Part shown: one piece after another, positions 50,004-60,392 of the stretch
Numbering within the stretch: the stretch's first letter is position 1
Layout: each line of letters starts with the position of its first letter
Source: Paraniabella hibiscisoli
GTDB lineage: Bacteria > Bacteroidota > Bacteroidia > Chitinophagales > Chitinophagaceae
Assembly: GCF_022512515.1 (NCBI RefSeq)
Contig: NZ_JAKWBK010000001.1
Coordinates: 372,001-436,000, forward strand
Length of the DNA stretch: 64,000 bases
Reading direction: 5' to 3'
Notes under the pieces: generated by a model
Database searches by the model: none
The model's input: only the letters and a program-made list of their open reading frames with translations
Told to the model about the DNA's origin: nothing
Made by a program: the position numbers and the translations under genes

Positions 50004-53000
50004 ATGAGTGCAAAATATCAGGAGTTTTCGGGTTTGAATCTACCCGCAATAGAAAAGGAAATATTATCGAACTGGACAGCAAATGAGGCGTTTGAGAAAA
50101 GTGTTTCTTTGAGAGAAGGCGCTGAGCCTTTGTTTTTTACGAAGGGCCACCCAGTGCCAACGGCATGCCGGGCATTCACCACGTTATTTCGCGCACCCTT
50201 AAAGACCTGGTTTGCCGGTATAAAACCATGCAGGGCTTCCAGGTAAAACGCAAAGGCGGCTGGGATACGCATGGCCTGCCCGTTGAGTTAGGTGTAGAAA
50301 AAGAGCTGGGCATTACCAAAGAAGATATTGGCAAAAAAATTACGGTTGAAGAATACAACCAGAAATGCCGGGAAGCCGTACTGCGCTTTAAAAGCCAGTG
50401 GGACGACCTTACCCGTAAAATGGGCTATTGGGTTGACCTGAATGATCCCTATATCACTTTCAAAAATGAATATATTGAAACGCTGTGGTGGATCTTAAAG
50501 CAATTGTTCAATAAGGGGCTTTTATACAAAAGCGTGAGCATCCAGCCTTATTCTCCTGCTGCCGGTACAGGCCTCAGCTCGCATGAGCTCAACCAGCCTG
50601 GAACTTATAAGGATGTAAAAGATACCAGTGCCACCGTATTATTTAAGGCGGTTAAAAATGAAAAGCTGGCTGATATAGCTGGTGATGTTTTTTAATGGCC
50701 TGGACCACTACCCCATGGACCTTACCTTCTAACCTGGGCTTAACTGTGGGACCCAATATTGAGTACAGCCTGGTTCAATCCTTCAATCCATATACACATG
50801 AGGCACAAAATGTGGTAATAGCAACGGCTTTGCTGCATAAGTATTTTAAAGCAGAGGGTAAAGATGCGGATCTGGCAGCTTACCAGAAAGAAGATAAGAT
50901 TATCCCCTGGAAGGTGATTAGCACTTTCACCGGCAAAGAACTGGAGGGGTTAAGATATGAGCAGTTGATGCCTTTTGAGGCCAACAGCCTTGAAGCGGTA
51001 CAAGCCATCACGCCGGATGCAGATCCATTTAAAGTTGTGATCGGCGATTTCGTTACCACAGAAGACGGAACCGGTATCGTGCATACGGCTCCTGCTTTTG
51101 GTGCAGATGACTATAAAGTAGGTCAGAAAAACAACCTGGGCATTGTGACCCTAGTAGACCGTGAAGGGAAATTTGTTCCCGGTGTGGGAGAATATAGCGG
51201 CCGTTATGTAAAGGATTATAAAGACGAAGCCAACTATGTTGATGTAAACGTTGATATTTCGGTAGACCTGAAATTGAAAGGCAGAACCTTTAAGGTAGAG
51301 AAATACGAGCACAATTACCCGCACTGCTGGCGTACCGATAAACCTGTTTTATACTACCCGCTGGATGCCTGGTTTATCAGAACCACGGCCCTGCGCGATA
51401 AAATGGTGGAGTTGAACAAAACCATACACTGGAAGCCCAAGTCAACCGGCGAAGGCCGATTTGGTAACTGGCTGGAGAATATGGTAGACTGGAACCTGAG
51501 CCGTAGCCGCTTCTGGGGAACGCCGTTGCCCGTTTGGAGCACTGAGGATGGGGAAGAGATCAAATGCATCGGTTCTATGAGGAGTTAAATACCGAGATCA
51601 AGAAGGCCAGCGAAGTTTTGGGCGGAGAGGTTAACAAACATTACCTGCACGATGGCATCCTCGACCTGCATAAACCTTATGTGGATGAAGTGATACTGGT
51701 AAGCGATAGTGGAAAACCGATGCGCCGTGAGCCCGACCTGATCGACGTATGGTTTGATAGTGGGGCCATGCCTTATGCACAATGGGGACTGGATTACGAA
51801 AAGCTGAAAGCCGGAGATCCGAAACCGTTCAATCAGCCCTTTGATCACAATTTCCCGGCCGACTTTATCTGTGAAGGCGTAGATCAAACCCGTGGCTGGT
51901 TTTATACCCTGCATGCCATCGGCTCTTTGTTATACGAAAATGTTGCCTTTAAAACAGTGGTGAGCAACGGTTTGGTGCTGGATAAAAACGGCAACAAGAT
52001 GAGTAAGCGCCTCGGCAACGTGGTGGATCCGTTCGACACCATTGAAAAATTTGGTGCTGATGCTACCCGCTGGTACCTGATCACCAATGCATCGCCCTGG
52101 GACAATCTTAAATTTGATATTGATGGTATTAAAGAAGTACAACGCAAATTCTTTGGTACTTTATATAATACCTACCAGTTTTTCGCTTTATATGCTAATG
52201 TTGATGGCTTTACCTTTAAAGAGCCTTACCTGCAAATGAACGAAAGGCCGGAAATCGACCGCTGGATCATTTCTTCGCTCAATACCCTGGTAAAAAATGT
52301 ACATGTGGCGATGGACGACTACGAGCCGACGCAGGCCGGGCGTTTAATAGAAGATTTTGTAGATGAGCATTTAAGTAACTGGTACGTACGTCTTTGCCGC
52401 CGCCGGTTCTGGAAGCCTGCCCGCCGTAGCTCAGGTTCAGCCCAGGCAGGCGGGGGAGAGTATGAGGCAGATAAAGTATCTGCTTACCAGACTTTGTATG
52501 AATGCCTGGAGACCGTATGCCGGTTGATGGCTCCTATTGCCCCCTTCTTCAGTGATGCGGTATTCCGTAACCTGAACAGCATTACCCAGCGTCATAGCGC
52601 AGAAAGTGTGCATCACGCCTTTTTCCCAAAAGCCGATGAAGCCCTTATAGACCCATCGCTGGAGGAAAGAATGCAACTGGCCCAGGATGCTTCTTCACTG
52701 ATCTTATCCTTAAGAAAGAAGGTGAATATTAAAGTACGTCAGCCTTTGCAAAAAGTGTTGATCCCGGTTTTAAACCCTTCGATGAAAGATCAGCTGGAAA
52801 AGATCGAAGAACTGATCAAATCAGAAGTAAATGTGAAAGAAATAGCTTATCTTACCGAAACGGAAGGTTTTATCAAGAAAAAGATCAAACCAAACTTCGT
52901 TGCTTTGGGTAAAAAGCTGGGTCCTAAAATGAAGGCAGTTTCTGGTGCGCTGGCTCAATTCAGCCAGGAAGACATCAGTCGCCTCGAAAAAGAAGGTAAT

Positions 53001-53401
53001 TATGAATTGCTTATTGATGGCGAAACCGTATCACTGAACGTGAACGAAGTAGACATTAACAGCGAAGATATTCCGGGCTGGACAGTGGCCTCCAAAGGAG
53101 CGCTTACAGTAGCTCTGGATATTACCATCACCCCGAATTACAACAGGAAGGCGACGCTCGTGAGTTTATCAACCGTATTCAGAAGATCAGGAAGGATAGT
53201 GGTTTTGAACTTACAGATAAGATAAATGTTGTTATTGACACAAGTGAAACATTAAAAGATTCGCTGACGGCCTATAAAGATTATATTTGCGCGGAAATTC
53301 TCGCAGAAAATTTATATTTTCAGGCTGTTACATCCGACAATGGTATAGAAATTGATGTTAACGAGAACATTTTAAAAACGATTGTTTCTAAAAAAGGGTA
53401 A
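50004..53401 (+). CDS. ileS: Isoleucyl-tRNA synthetase
   Basis: About 1133 residues, class I synthetase. HIGH-equivalent PPSANGMPGIHH (about 50-60), editing domain (GDFVTTEDGTGIVHTAPAFG), KMSKS equivalent NKMSKRLGN (about 660), and an anticodon-binding domain. Four one-base deletions, near 50140, 50690, 51580 and 53130. After repair of the last, the C-terminus reads ITPELQQEGDAREFINRIQK and ends at 53401. A segment of about 13 residues (PARRSSGSAQAGG, about 805-818) after RLCRRRFWK is encoded by a GC-rich palindrome and is not part of the normal enzyme. Charges tRNA-Ile. Confidence 0.96.
52415..52456. repeat. GC-rich palindrome, copy 3, in frame within ileS
   Basis: GCCTGCCCGCC at 52415-52425 faces AGGCAGGCGGGG around a GTAGCTCAGGTTCAGCCC centre. 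The reading frame of ileS runs through it. Related copies lie at 23521-23542 and 38820-38837. Confidence 0.65.
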
Positions 53402-53406
53402 AATAA

Positions 53407-54269
53407 ATGGCTACAAAAAAAGCACACCGGTTAAGAAAACAGCTCCGGCCAAGAAAACAGCTCCAACAAAAGCGGTAGCAAAAGCTCCTGCTAAAAAACC
53501 TGCGCCATCTGCAGGGGGAGCGGCTCCAAAAAAACTGCCCGTCCGGCAGGTGGTGCAACTCCGGCTAAAGCTGCCAGCAAAAAACCCGCTCCCGCTAAAA
53601 CTGTAGCCAAAGCAGTGCCTAAAAAAGCAGAACCTGCAAAGGTTGCTAAAGCACCGGCCAAGAAGGTGGAGCCTGCTAAAACCGTTGTAAAAGTGATCCC
53701 TAAAAAAACGGCGGCCAGCAAAGTAGTTGTAGAAAAAACACAGGCACCGCCGCAAAAAAAGCCGGTACCCAAAGTACCACCCAGAAAAGAAACAGGTAAA
53801 CCCCTGTAGTACCTAAACTGTCTACCAAAAGTGCAGTAAAGTACACACCGGATTTTACCAAAAGCATTTTAGACACCCATAAAAACGAAAAAGTGAAATC
53901 AGTAGTAAGGTATTCAGATAGTGATTTACAGGAGTTCAAAGAGATTATCCTTAGAAAGTTAGACGCCGCAAAAAAGAGCTGGCCTATTTACAGGGACTTA
54001 TCACCCGTCGTGATGAAGGTGGTGATATGGACGAAGGTCGTTATATGACTATGGAAGATGGCAGTGTAAGTATGGAACGCGAGCAACTGAGCCAATTAGC
54101 AAGCCGCCAGATTACTTTTATCGACCACCTGGAGAAAGCGTTAATGCGTGTTGAAAACAAAACATACGGTATTTGCCGCGTAACAGGTAACCTTATCGAC
54201 AAAGCCCGCTTGCGTGCCGTGCCTCATGCTACTTTGAGCATCGAAGCTAAGTCGATGATGAATAAATAA
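53407..54269 (+). CDS. TraR/DksA-type protein with H1-like Lys/Ala/Pro tail
   Basis: About 288 residues. The first 130 are low-complexity repeats of A-K-K-x-A-P / P-A-K-x-V type, like histone H1 or bacterial HC1 tails. The C-terminal 120 form a DksA-like coiled coil (EFKEIILRKLDAAKKELAYL) and degenerate zinc-finger region (KTYGICRVTGNLIDKARLRA) with one Cys left of the usual four, as is common in this phylum. It may bind RNA polymerase and nucleic acid. Four one-base deletions, near 53416, 53537, 53803 and 53975. Starts 5 bp after ileS, so likely co-transcribed; a strong terminator follows. Confidence 0.85.
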
Positions 54270-54292
54270 GCTGGTAACAGTATTAAAATAGT

Positions 54293-54322
54293 AAAGCGAG
54301 GCGGCAACGCTTCGCTTTTTTC
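54293..54322 (+). terminator. Terminator after the ileS-traR/dksA unit
   Basis: Stem AAAGCGAGGCG / CGCTTCGCTTT (one G-T pair) with a GCAA tetraloop, followed by TTT and further T. Ends the ileS transcript. Confidence 0.88.
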
Positions 54323-54361
54323 TTATCCTCCATTTGTTTTCAAGTACTCCTTATATATATA

Positions 54362-54832
54362 ATGACCATTTCATTCGATTACGATAAAAAACAGGTAATT
54401 CAGGCCTTACGCTATCATTTTATATCTAAAACGGAACTCCGTATTATGATTATACTGGTGAATGCGTTTGCCATTTTATCGCTGGTATTATATGCATTGG
54501 GAAAGATCACCCCTACCGCCTTCCTTACCTATTCCTTTCTCTGGATCGTATTAATGGCCAGCTTGTGGTTTATTTTACCTACCGCAGTGTACCGGCAGGC
54601 CAAAACATTTCAGCATTCATTTAATATGTATTTTAATGATACCGACTTTACACTGGAGCATGAACGGGGAAAAAGAAGCTGGCCTTACACAGCCTTACGT
54701 AATTATAAGGAAACGCCTAATTTCTTTCACCTGTATTTTGATGCCAAATCGTTTCTGCTGGTTCCTAAAAACGCATTTGATGACCTGGAAACACTGCAGC
54801 GTTTCAGAGATCTGTTGAAAAGCAAAATATAA
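54362..54832 (+). CDS. YcxB-like membrane protein
   Basis: 156 residues, intact. Two membrane helices (about 30-50, IMIILVNAFAILSLVLYALG; 55-77, PTAFLTYSFLWIVLMASLWF), then a soluble domain with FNDTDFTLEHERGKRSWPY and FHLYFDAKSFLLVPKNAF, the pattern of the YcxB family. Function unknown. Convergent with the acetyltransferase gene 5 bp downstream. Confidence 0.75.
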   Translation: MTISFDYDKKQVIQALRYHFISKTELRIMIILVNAFAILSLVLYALGKITPTAFLTYSFLWIVLMASLWFILPTAVYRQAKTFQHSFNMYFNDTDFTLEHERGKRSWPYTALRNYKETPNFFHLYFDAKSFLLVPKNAFDDLETLQRFRDLLKSKI

Positions 54833-54837
54833 GACTG

Positions 54838-55266
54838 CTAATTAATACGTTTCTTCATCAGGATATGGGCAATGGAAAGCTTTAGAAATTCATCGCCTGT
54901 AATAATGTATCCCATTTTTTCATAAAACCCGGCTGCGCTCGAGCGGGCATGCATTGATATCTCGCGGTAACCTATGTCCCGTGCTATTGTTTCAGCAAAT
55001 TCCATCAGGGCACGGCCAATCCCTTTCCCCTGCAATTGGTTTCTTACCGCCATTTGTCTCAAGATAACGCCAATATCGCCACCTTCACCAACATGCAGCA
55101 ACCCAGCATTTTTTCTTCTTCAAACGCACCGATCAGTATATTTTCCCTGTCTGCCTCAATATCGGTGCCTTCCAGTTCCATCCCCAATGGTTTGCGCAGA
55201 ATTTCGTTGCGCAGGTCGATCATTTGCTGATACTTTTGTACCGTAATCTATAATTTTTAAGGCCAT
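54838..55266 (-). CDS. GNAT-family N-acetyltransferase
   Basis: About 143 residues from ATG 55266. The acetyl-CoA loop is in LRQMAVRNQLQGKGIGRALM (R/Q-x-x-G-x-G/A), and IGYREISMHARSSAAGFYEK follows as in GNAT motifs A and B. Two one-base deletions, near 55100 and 55243, hide the N-terminal 55 residues (DLRNEILRKPLGMELEG). Acetyl acceptor unknown. Confidence 0.85.
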
Positions 55267-55406
55267 CCGGATTGTTTTACAAGACTGATTTTACGATAAC
55301 CGTTGTTTGTAAAATAGTGTTTTTTTTGGCTTAAATTCAACTTTTTTAAAGCATGACAACATTTTTACATTTTTTTTGTTTCTCATACTTATTTAGTCAA
55401 AAACTC

Positions 55407-55414
55407 TATTTTTG
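55407..55414 (+). promoter_or_regulatory. -7 box of acpP
   Basis: TATTTTTG, full TAnnTTTG match, 26 bp before the acpP ATG. Confidence 0.55.
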
Positions 55415-55440
55415 CACTCAACAAACAAAAACAATCAGAT

Positions 55441-55677
55441 ATGTCAGACATTGCATCAAGAGTAAAGAAAATCATCGTTGACAAATTAGGCGTTGACGAA
55501 GCAGAAGTAACTACCGAAGCATCTTTTACCAACGATTTGGGCGCAGATTCTCTCGATACCGTTGAGTTGATTATGGAATTTGAAAAAGAATTCAACATTT
55601 CTATTCCTGATGAGCAGGCTGAAACAATTACCACTGTAGGCCAGGCTGTATCTTACTTAGAAGAGCACGCTAAGTAA
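55441..55677 (+). CDS. acpP: Acyl carrier protein
   Basis: 78 residues, acidic four-helix protein. The phosphopantetheine Ser lies in the D-S-L motif of [16 protein letters not shown] (Ser about 37). Carries acyl chains in type II fatty-acid synthesis. fabF and rnc follow on the same strand, the classical acpP-fabF-rnc order. A hairpin separates acpP from fabF. Confidence 0.98.
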   Translation: MSDIASRVKKIIVDKLGVDEAEVTTEASFTNDLGADSLDTVELIMEFEKEFNISIPDEQAETITTVGQAVSYLEEHAK

Positions 55678-55741
55678 TAACTTTAGAAACAAATGCTTCG
55701 GTTGCCGGGCTTACCGGCGATCCGCTAGCAAAATTTTATAT

Positions 55742-55780
55742 CCGCCTTTGAAGTGGTTACCCATGCAAAGGCGGTTTTTA
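55742..55780 (+). terminator. Hairpin/attenuator between acpP and fabF
   Basis: CCGCCTTTG (55742-55750) pairs perfectly with CAAAGGCGG (55766-55774), then TTTTTATT. It is 20 bp before the fabF ATG. It could partly end acpP transcripts, keeping acpP mRNA in excess over fabF. Confidence 0.75.
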
Positions 55781-55794
55781 TTAACGTAGAGCTA

Positions 55795-57049
55795 ATGGAA
55801 TTTAAAAGGGTAGTAATTACTGGTATGGGTGCTTTGACACCGCTGGGGAATACGGTAGACGAATATTGGAACGGATTGATCAATGGCGTATCAGGTGCCG
55901 CACCTATCACCCAGTTTGATGCATCGAAGTTCAGAACCCGGTTTGCCTGTGAAGTAAAGAACTTCGAACCTACCAATTTCCTGGATAAAAAAGAGGCTCG
56001 TAAAATAGACCGCTTTTCCCAGTTTGCACTAGTGGCAAGCGACCAGGCAATGGCCGATGCAGGGCTGAATAAAGAAAATATCAACCCCGACAGAATTGGT
56101 GTGGTACTGGGCAGCGGTATCGGAGGCTTAATTACTTTCCAGAACGAGGTAATGGATTTCGCCAAAGGCGATGGCACTCCCCGTTTTAACCCTTTCTTTA
56201 TTCCTAAAATGATCCTGGATATTGCTGCAGGACAGGTGAGCATGCGGCATAATCTACGTGGTCCTAACTACGCGGTAACCAGTGCCTGTGCCAGCAGCAC
56301 CAATGCGATGATCGATGCGATCAACTTACTACGCTTAGGCAAAGCAGATATTATTGTTACAGGTGGTAGTGAAGCCGTTATCAGCGAAGCTGGTGTTGGC
56401 GGCTTTAATGCTATGAAAGCCATGAGCGAACGTAACGACGACCCGGCTGCTGCCTGCCAGCAGACCTTATGACAAAGATCGTGATGGCTTTGTAATGGGT
56501 GAAGCAGCAGGTATTTTAATACTGGAAGAATTAGAACATGCAAAAGCTAGGGGCGCAAAAATCTACTGCGAAATAGTAGGTGGTGGCGCCAGTGCCGATG
56601 CTTACCATATTACAGCTCCTCATCCTGAAGGGTTGGGCGCTAAAAATGTAATGCTGGCGGCTTTAAGCGATGCCGGCCTGAGCATTACCGATATAGATTA
56701 TATCAATACACACGGAACCTCTACTCCATTGGGAGATGTAGCTGAAACCAAGGCCATCCTTGATGTTTTTGGAGAACACTCCTATAAACTTAACATCAGT
56801 TCTACCAAAAGTATGACAGGCCATTGCCTGGGAGCTGCGGGTGTAATTGAAGCCATTGCCTGCATCAAAAGTGTTATGCACGATATTGTTCCGCCAACGA
56901 TCAATCATTTTACAGACGATCCGGATCTGGATCCGAAATTAAATTTTACCTTTAACAAAGCACAAAACCGCGTGGTAAACGCTGCCTTAAGCAATACTTT
57001 CGGTTTTGGAGGGCATAATGCCTGTGTTATTGTAAAGAAATACACATAA
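55795..57049 (+). CDS. fabF: Beta-ketoacyl-ACP synthase II
   Basis: About 417 residues from ATG 55795 ([18 protein letters not shown]). Catalytic Cys in [14 protein letters not shown] (about 164), His in [11 protein letters not shown] and [13 protein letters not shown]. Elongates acyl-ACP with malonyl-ACP. Near 56455 the frame is broken; the conserved sequence [11 protein letters not shown] resumes one net base later, consistent with an extra base or a 4-bp TGCC duplication in GCTGCCTGCC. An in-frame ATG at 55753 lies inside the preceding hairpin and was not chosen. Confidence 0.95.
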
Positions 57050-57055
57050 ACATAA

Positions 57056-57784
57056 GTGAGTTTTATTAGGGACCTTTTTTCCAGGAGTTCTGATACATCT
57101 CTTAAAAAAGAGTTGAAGAATATATTGGGTTTTGCACCCGATAACTTTCAACTTTATAAAACGGCCCTAACCCACCGGTCTATCAGCGAAAACGTAGATG
57201 AAAACAACGAAAGGCTGGAGTACCTGGGCGATGCAATACTTAGTTCCATAACAGCCGACTACCTTTTCAGACGCTACCCCTATCACGGTGAAGGTTTTCT
57301 TACCGAAATGCGCAGTAAAATGGTGAACCGCCAGCAGCTGAATGATGTGGCGGTAAAAATGGGCTTGAAAAAGATTGCCAAATTCAACAAGCTCGACAAC
57401 TGTCTTAAAACCAGCCATATTTTTGGGAATACACTGGAAGCCCTGGTAGGCGCTATTTACCTGGATTATGGGTATAAACGCACTTGTAGATGGGTACAGG
57501 ACTACCTGATAGGGCCGCACATGTTTATGGACGAGTTGGAAACCCGGGAGATCAATCACAAAAACAAACTATACGGCTGGGCTAACCGCAATGGCAAAGT
57601 GCTTGAATTTAACCTCCTGAGTGAAAAGATAGAAAATGGCCGGAGGTTATTTACCATGGCCGCCGTTGTAGATGGAGAAGCCCTTGCACAAGGCAGCGCT
57701 TTCAATAAGAAAGACGCTTCTCAAATTGCTGCTAACACTGCACTAACGTTACTGGGTATTAACCAAAGCGAACCCGTACAATAA
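57056..57784 (+). CDS. rnc: Ribonuclease III
   Basis: 242 residues, intact, with a GTG start 6 bp after fabF. RNase III signature NERLEYLGDAIL (about 42-53) and the second metal-site segment LEALVGAIYLDYGY (about 123-136), then a double-stranded RNA-binding domain (about 163-235, YGWANRNGKVLEFNLLSE ... DASQIAANTALTLL). Processes rRNA precursors and structured RNA. The fabF neighbour is conserved across bacteria. Confidence 0.97.
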   Translation: MSFIRDLFSRSSDTSLKKELKNILGFAPDNFQLYKTALTHRSISENVDENNERLEYLGDAILSSITADYLFRRYPYHGEGFLTEMRSKMVNRQQLNDVAVKMGLKKIAKFNKLDNCLKTSHIFGNTLEALVGAIYLDYGYKRTCRWVQDYLIGPHMFMDELETREINHKNKLYGWANRNGKVLEFNLLSEKIENGRRLFTMAAVVDGEALAQGSAFNKKDASQIAANTALTLLGINQSEPVQ

Positions 57785-57827
57785 TCACCGTTTTATAGTT
57801 CCTGTCCCTTTTTATTACCTTTAGCTG

Positions 57828-59000
57828 ATGGTAAAAGAGATGCCCGTGTACATGGACTACAGCGCTACAACGCCCTGCGATGAAAGAGTAGTGCAGGAAA
57901 TGCTCCCCTATTTTACGCAATATTTTGGCAATACCGCCAGCCGTGTACATAGTTTCAGCTGGCAGGCAGAAGCTGCCGTAGAACAAGCCAGGGAAAGAGT
58001 AGCCAGACTGTTACAAGTACCAGCCAGGGAGGTTGTGTTTACTTCAGGAGCTACAGAAGCCTGTAACCTGGCATTGCGGGGGCATTTTCGAAATGTATGC
58101 AGTAAAAGGCAATCATATTATTACCACCAAAACAGAGCACAAAGCCGTTTTGGATACCTGTAAGGCTTTGAGAGAAAAAGGAGCATCTGTTACTTACCTG
58201 GATGTGGATGCTAATGGGATCATTGATCTGCAACAGCTGGAAGCAGCAATCCAACCACATACTATTTTAGTAGCTGTTATGTTCTCTAATAATGAAACCG
58301 GCGTGCTGCAACCTGTAGCGCGAATAGGTGCCATTTGCAAACAACGCCAGGTATTATTTTTTGCGATGCCACACAGGCAGTAGGCAAAATACCCGTGCAT
58401 CCCAACGAAGCAGGCATAGACCTCATGAGTTGCAGCGCTCACAAAATGTACGGACCAAAGGGTGTGGGCGCTTTATATATCAGAAGTCGTAATCCCCGGG
58501 TTAAAATAATGCCTCAACTTACGGGAGGTGGCCATGAACAAAACATCAGAAGCGGTACTTTGAATGTGCCGGGTATCGTAGGTTTTGGTAAAGCCTGTGC
58601 TTTATGCAGCGAAGAGATGGCTACGGAAGCCACCAGACTGGAGACCTTTCGAAATACACTTACCCAGGCACTACTCGAAATACCAGGTAGTTCGCTGAAC
58701 GGGCATATTACCCAACGCCTGCCTCATATTTCCAATATTTCATTTAACGGACTTAACAGCAGCCTGTTGTTATCAGCACTTAATAAATCACTGGCACTTT
58801 CGGCGGGGTCAGCCTGCACCAGCGGCAGCCTCGATCCTTCCTACGTTTTGGCCGCAATGGGCTTACCCGAGCAGGTGTCGCGCGCTGCGCTGCGCTTTAG
58901 CCTGGGCAGGTTTACTACAGCAACTCACATTGATTTTGCTATTGAAGAGGTTTGGAAATGTGTAACTGAATTAAGAAACCAGATCCCTGTATTTGAGTAA
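57828..59000 (+). CDS. Cysteine desulfurase (NifS/IscS class)
   Basis: About 390 residues. [18 protein letters not shown] opens the protein; the PLP lysine is in [17 protein letters not shown] and the catalytic Cys in [15 protein letters not shown]. It removes sulfur from cysteine for Fe-S clusters or tRNA thiolation. Frame breaks: one extra G in the G5 run near 58078 (repair gives [17 protein letters not shown]), and one missing T near 58365 (repair gives [17 protein letters not shown]). It stands apart from any isc/suf genes in this window, so the target pathway is open. Confidence 0.93.
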
Positions 59001-59079
59001 TCAGGCATCGGCCCCATGCACAAAAAAGCCCCGGCGCATGGGCCAGGGCTATATTTAAAAAGAGGCTAATAGCGTCGCA

Positions 59080-60159
59080 TTAATCTACCACCAAAAGACC
59101 TACGGTAACATTTAAGAAGTTATCGCAATAAGTTATGGGCGATGTTGAACAAACATTTTCCAGGTTGATCGTGTTTCCTGAAATCAAGGTAGTGGTAACA
59201 TTGGTATTGTTGCTTAACACCAGGGTTTTTGCCGTGTTTATTGCAGGACTGATAGTACCGGTATACTTTCCTGCAGCTGTCCGGCTCCATGTAACAGTAA
59301 CGCCCAGGTTATTTACTAATGGAACTCCTACCGGAGCGCCGGTTCCCTGCTGGCTTACCACTGTCGCATACACCCGGTTGGCATTACACATATAAGAAGT
59401 CTTACTAATCTCAGATTGATCTAACACATTATTCCGGTTCATGTCCGTACCATAATTGATACGGGTACCACCACCTGCGCAATTGGCACCGATAGGCTCG
59501 GGTACCACATCTACCAGGCTGTTATAACCATTGGTGCCGGTACCGCCTGCCGCATTACAGATATATTGCGTGCTTTGCACTTCACTGTTATCCAATACAT
59601 TGTTACGATTAATATCTAAACCCGCACTTATTTTAAAACCGCCGCTGGCACAATTGGCGCCGGCAGCTTCTGCCACAACTGAGGTCAGGGTGCTGAGTCC
59701 ATCATTTCCATTGCAGATATAGGCAGTGGTTTGCACTTCAGCAGCATCCAGCACATTATTGCCATTGGTATCTACGCCTGAAGTAACCTTATATCCACCT
59801 TTTGCGCAATTGGTTCCCGCACTTTCTGTTACAAAGGAGATCAGCGAATTTCTGCCATTGCTGCCGGTACCTCCGTTGCCATTGGTACCGTTACACAGGT
59901 ATTTGGTAACCTGCACTTCGCTGGCATCCAATACGCTATTCCCATTCAGATCTATTCCGGAAAGTACCTTATACCCTCCATTGGCACAGTTAGTACCTGC
60001 GGGCTCGGTTACAAAATCGATCAGGCTATTTTTGCCATTAGTGCCATTGGCACCATCAGTACCGTCTGTTCCGTCAGTACCATTTCTGCCCTGGGTTCCT
60101 TTTTTGCAACTAAATAAAAGGGCACAGAACAAAGTAACTACAATAAAATAAGTTCTCAT
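59080..60159 (-). CDS. Repetitive lipoprotein with collagen-like stretch and four DUF7151 repeats
   Basis: 359 residues, intact. Lipobox L-F-S-C (Cys 18), a short G-x-x run (NGTDGTDGTDGANGTNG, residues 26-42), then four repeats of about 50-55 residues (about 50-95, 108-150, 160-200, 214-256). Each has N-C-A-x-G-G-x-x-x-x-x-G-x-D-x-N-x-N-x-V-L-D and ends Y-x-C-N. The D-x-N-x-N-x-x-L-D-x-x-E core looks like an EF-hand Ca-binding loop, and each repeat has two Cys that could pair. A non-repeated beta-rich C-terminus follows. Surface-exposed; function unknown. Confidence 0.85.
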   Translation of the reverse strand: MRTYFIVVTLFCALLFSCKKGTQGRNGTDGTDGTDGANGTNGKNSLIDFVTEPAGTNCANGGYKVLSGIDLNGNSVLDASEVQVTKYLCNGTNGNGGTGSNGRNSLISFVTESAGTNCAKGGYKVTSGVDTNGNNVLDAAEVQTTAYICNGNDGLSTLTSVVAEAAGANCASGGFKISAGLDINRNNVLDNSEVQSTQYICNAAGGTGTNGYNSLVDVVPEPIGANCAGGGTRINYGTDMNRNNVLDQSEISKTSYMCNANRVYATVVSQQGTGAPVGVPLVNNLGVTVTWSRTAAGKYTGTISPAINTAKTLVLSNNTNVTTTLISGNTINLENVCSTSPITYCDNFLNVTVGLLVVD

Positions 60160-60362
60160 TTTGTTTTGGCCTAGAGGGGGTAATGTTTAAAGGCTAATCC
60201 GCCGCAAAAATACTATAAACCAGTTAAATAAAGAGAATTTTATCGTCAATGCCATATGAGTGTAAGAGAGTATAGAATATATTGAAAACGGCTTTGTTTT
60301 TTTGAAATTTATCATCCGATGCCACTTATCATTGTCCTGGTATAAAAATTATCTAAATCTAC

Positions 60363-60370
60363 TACCTTCG
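60363..60370 (+). promoter_or_regulatory. -7-like box of the M20 peptidase gene
   Basis: TACCTTCG, the TAnnTTCG variant, 22 bp before the ATG at 60393. Confidence 0.4.
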
Positions 60371-60392
60371 TAAGCATAATAAAACATTCTAT

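Noticed and set aside
53411-53772. Long minus-strand frames rich in Gly/Phe/Ala opposite the TraR/DksA tail
   Set aside because: They are the complement of the low-complexity Lys/Ala/Pro repeats, which remain open in most frames.
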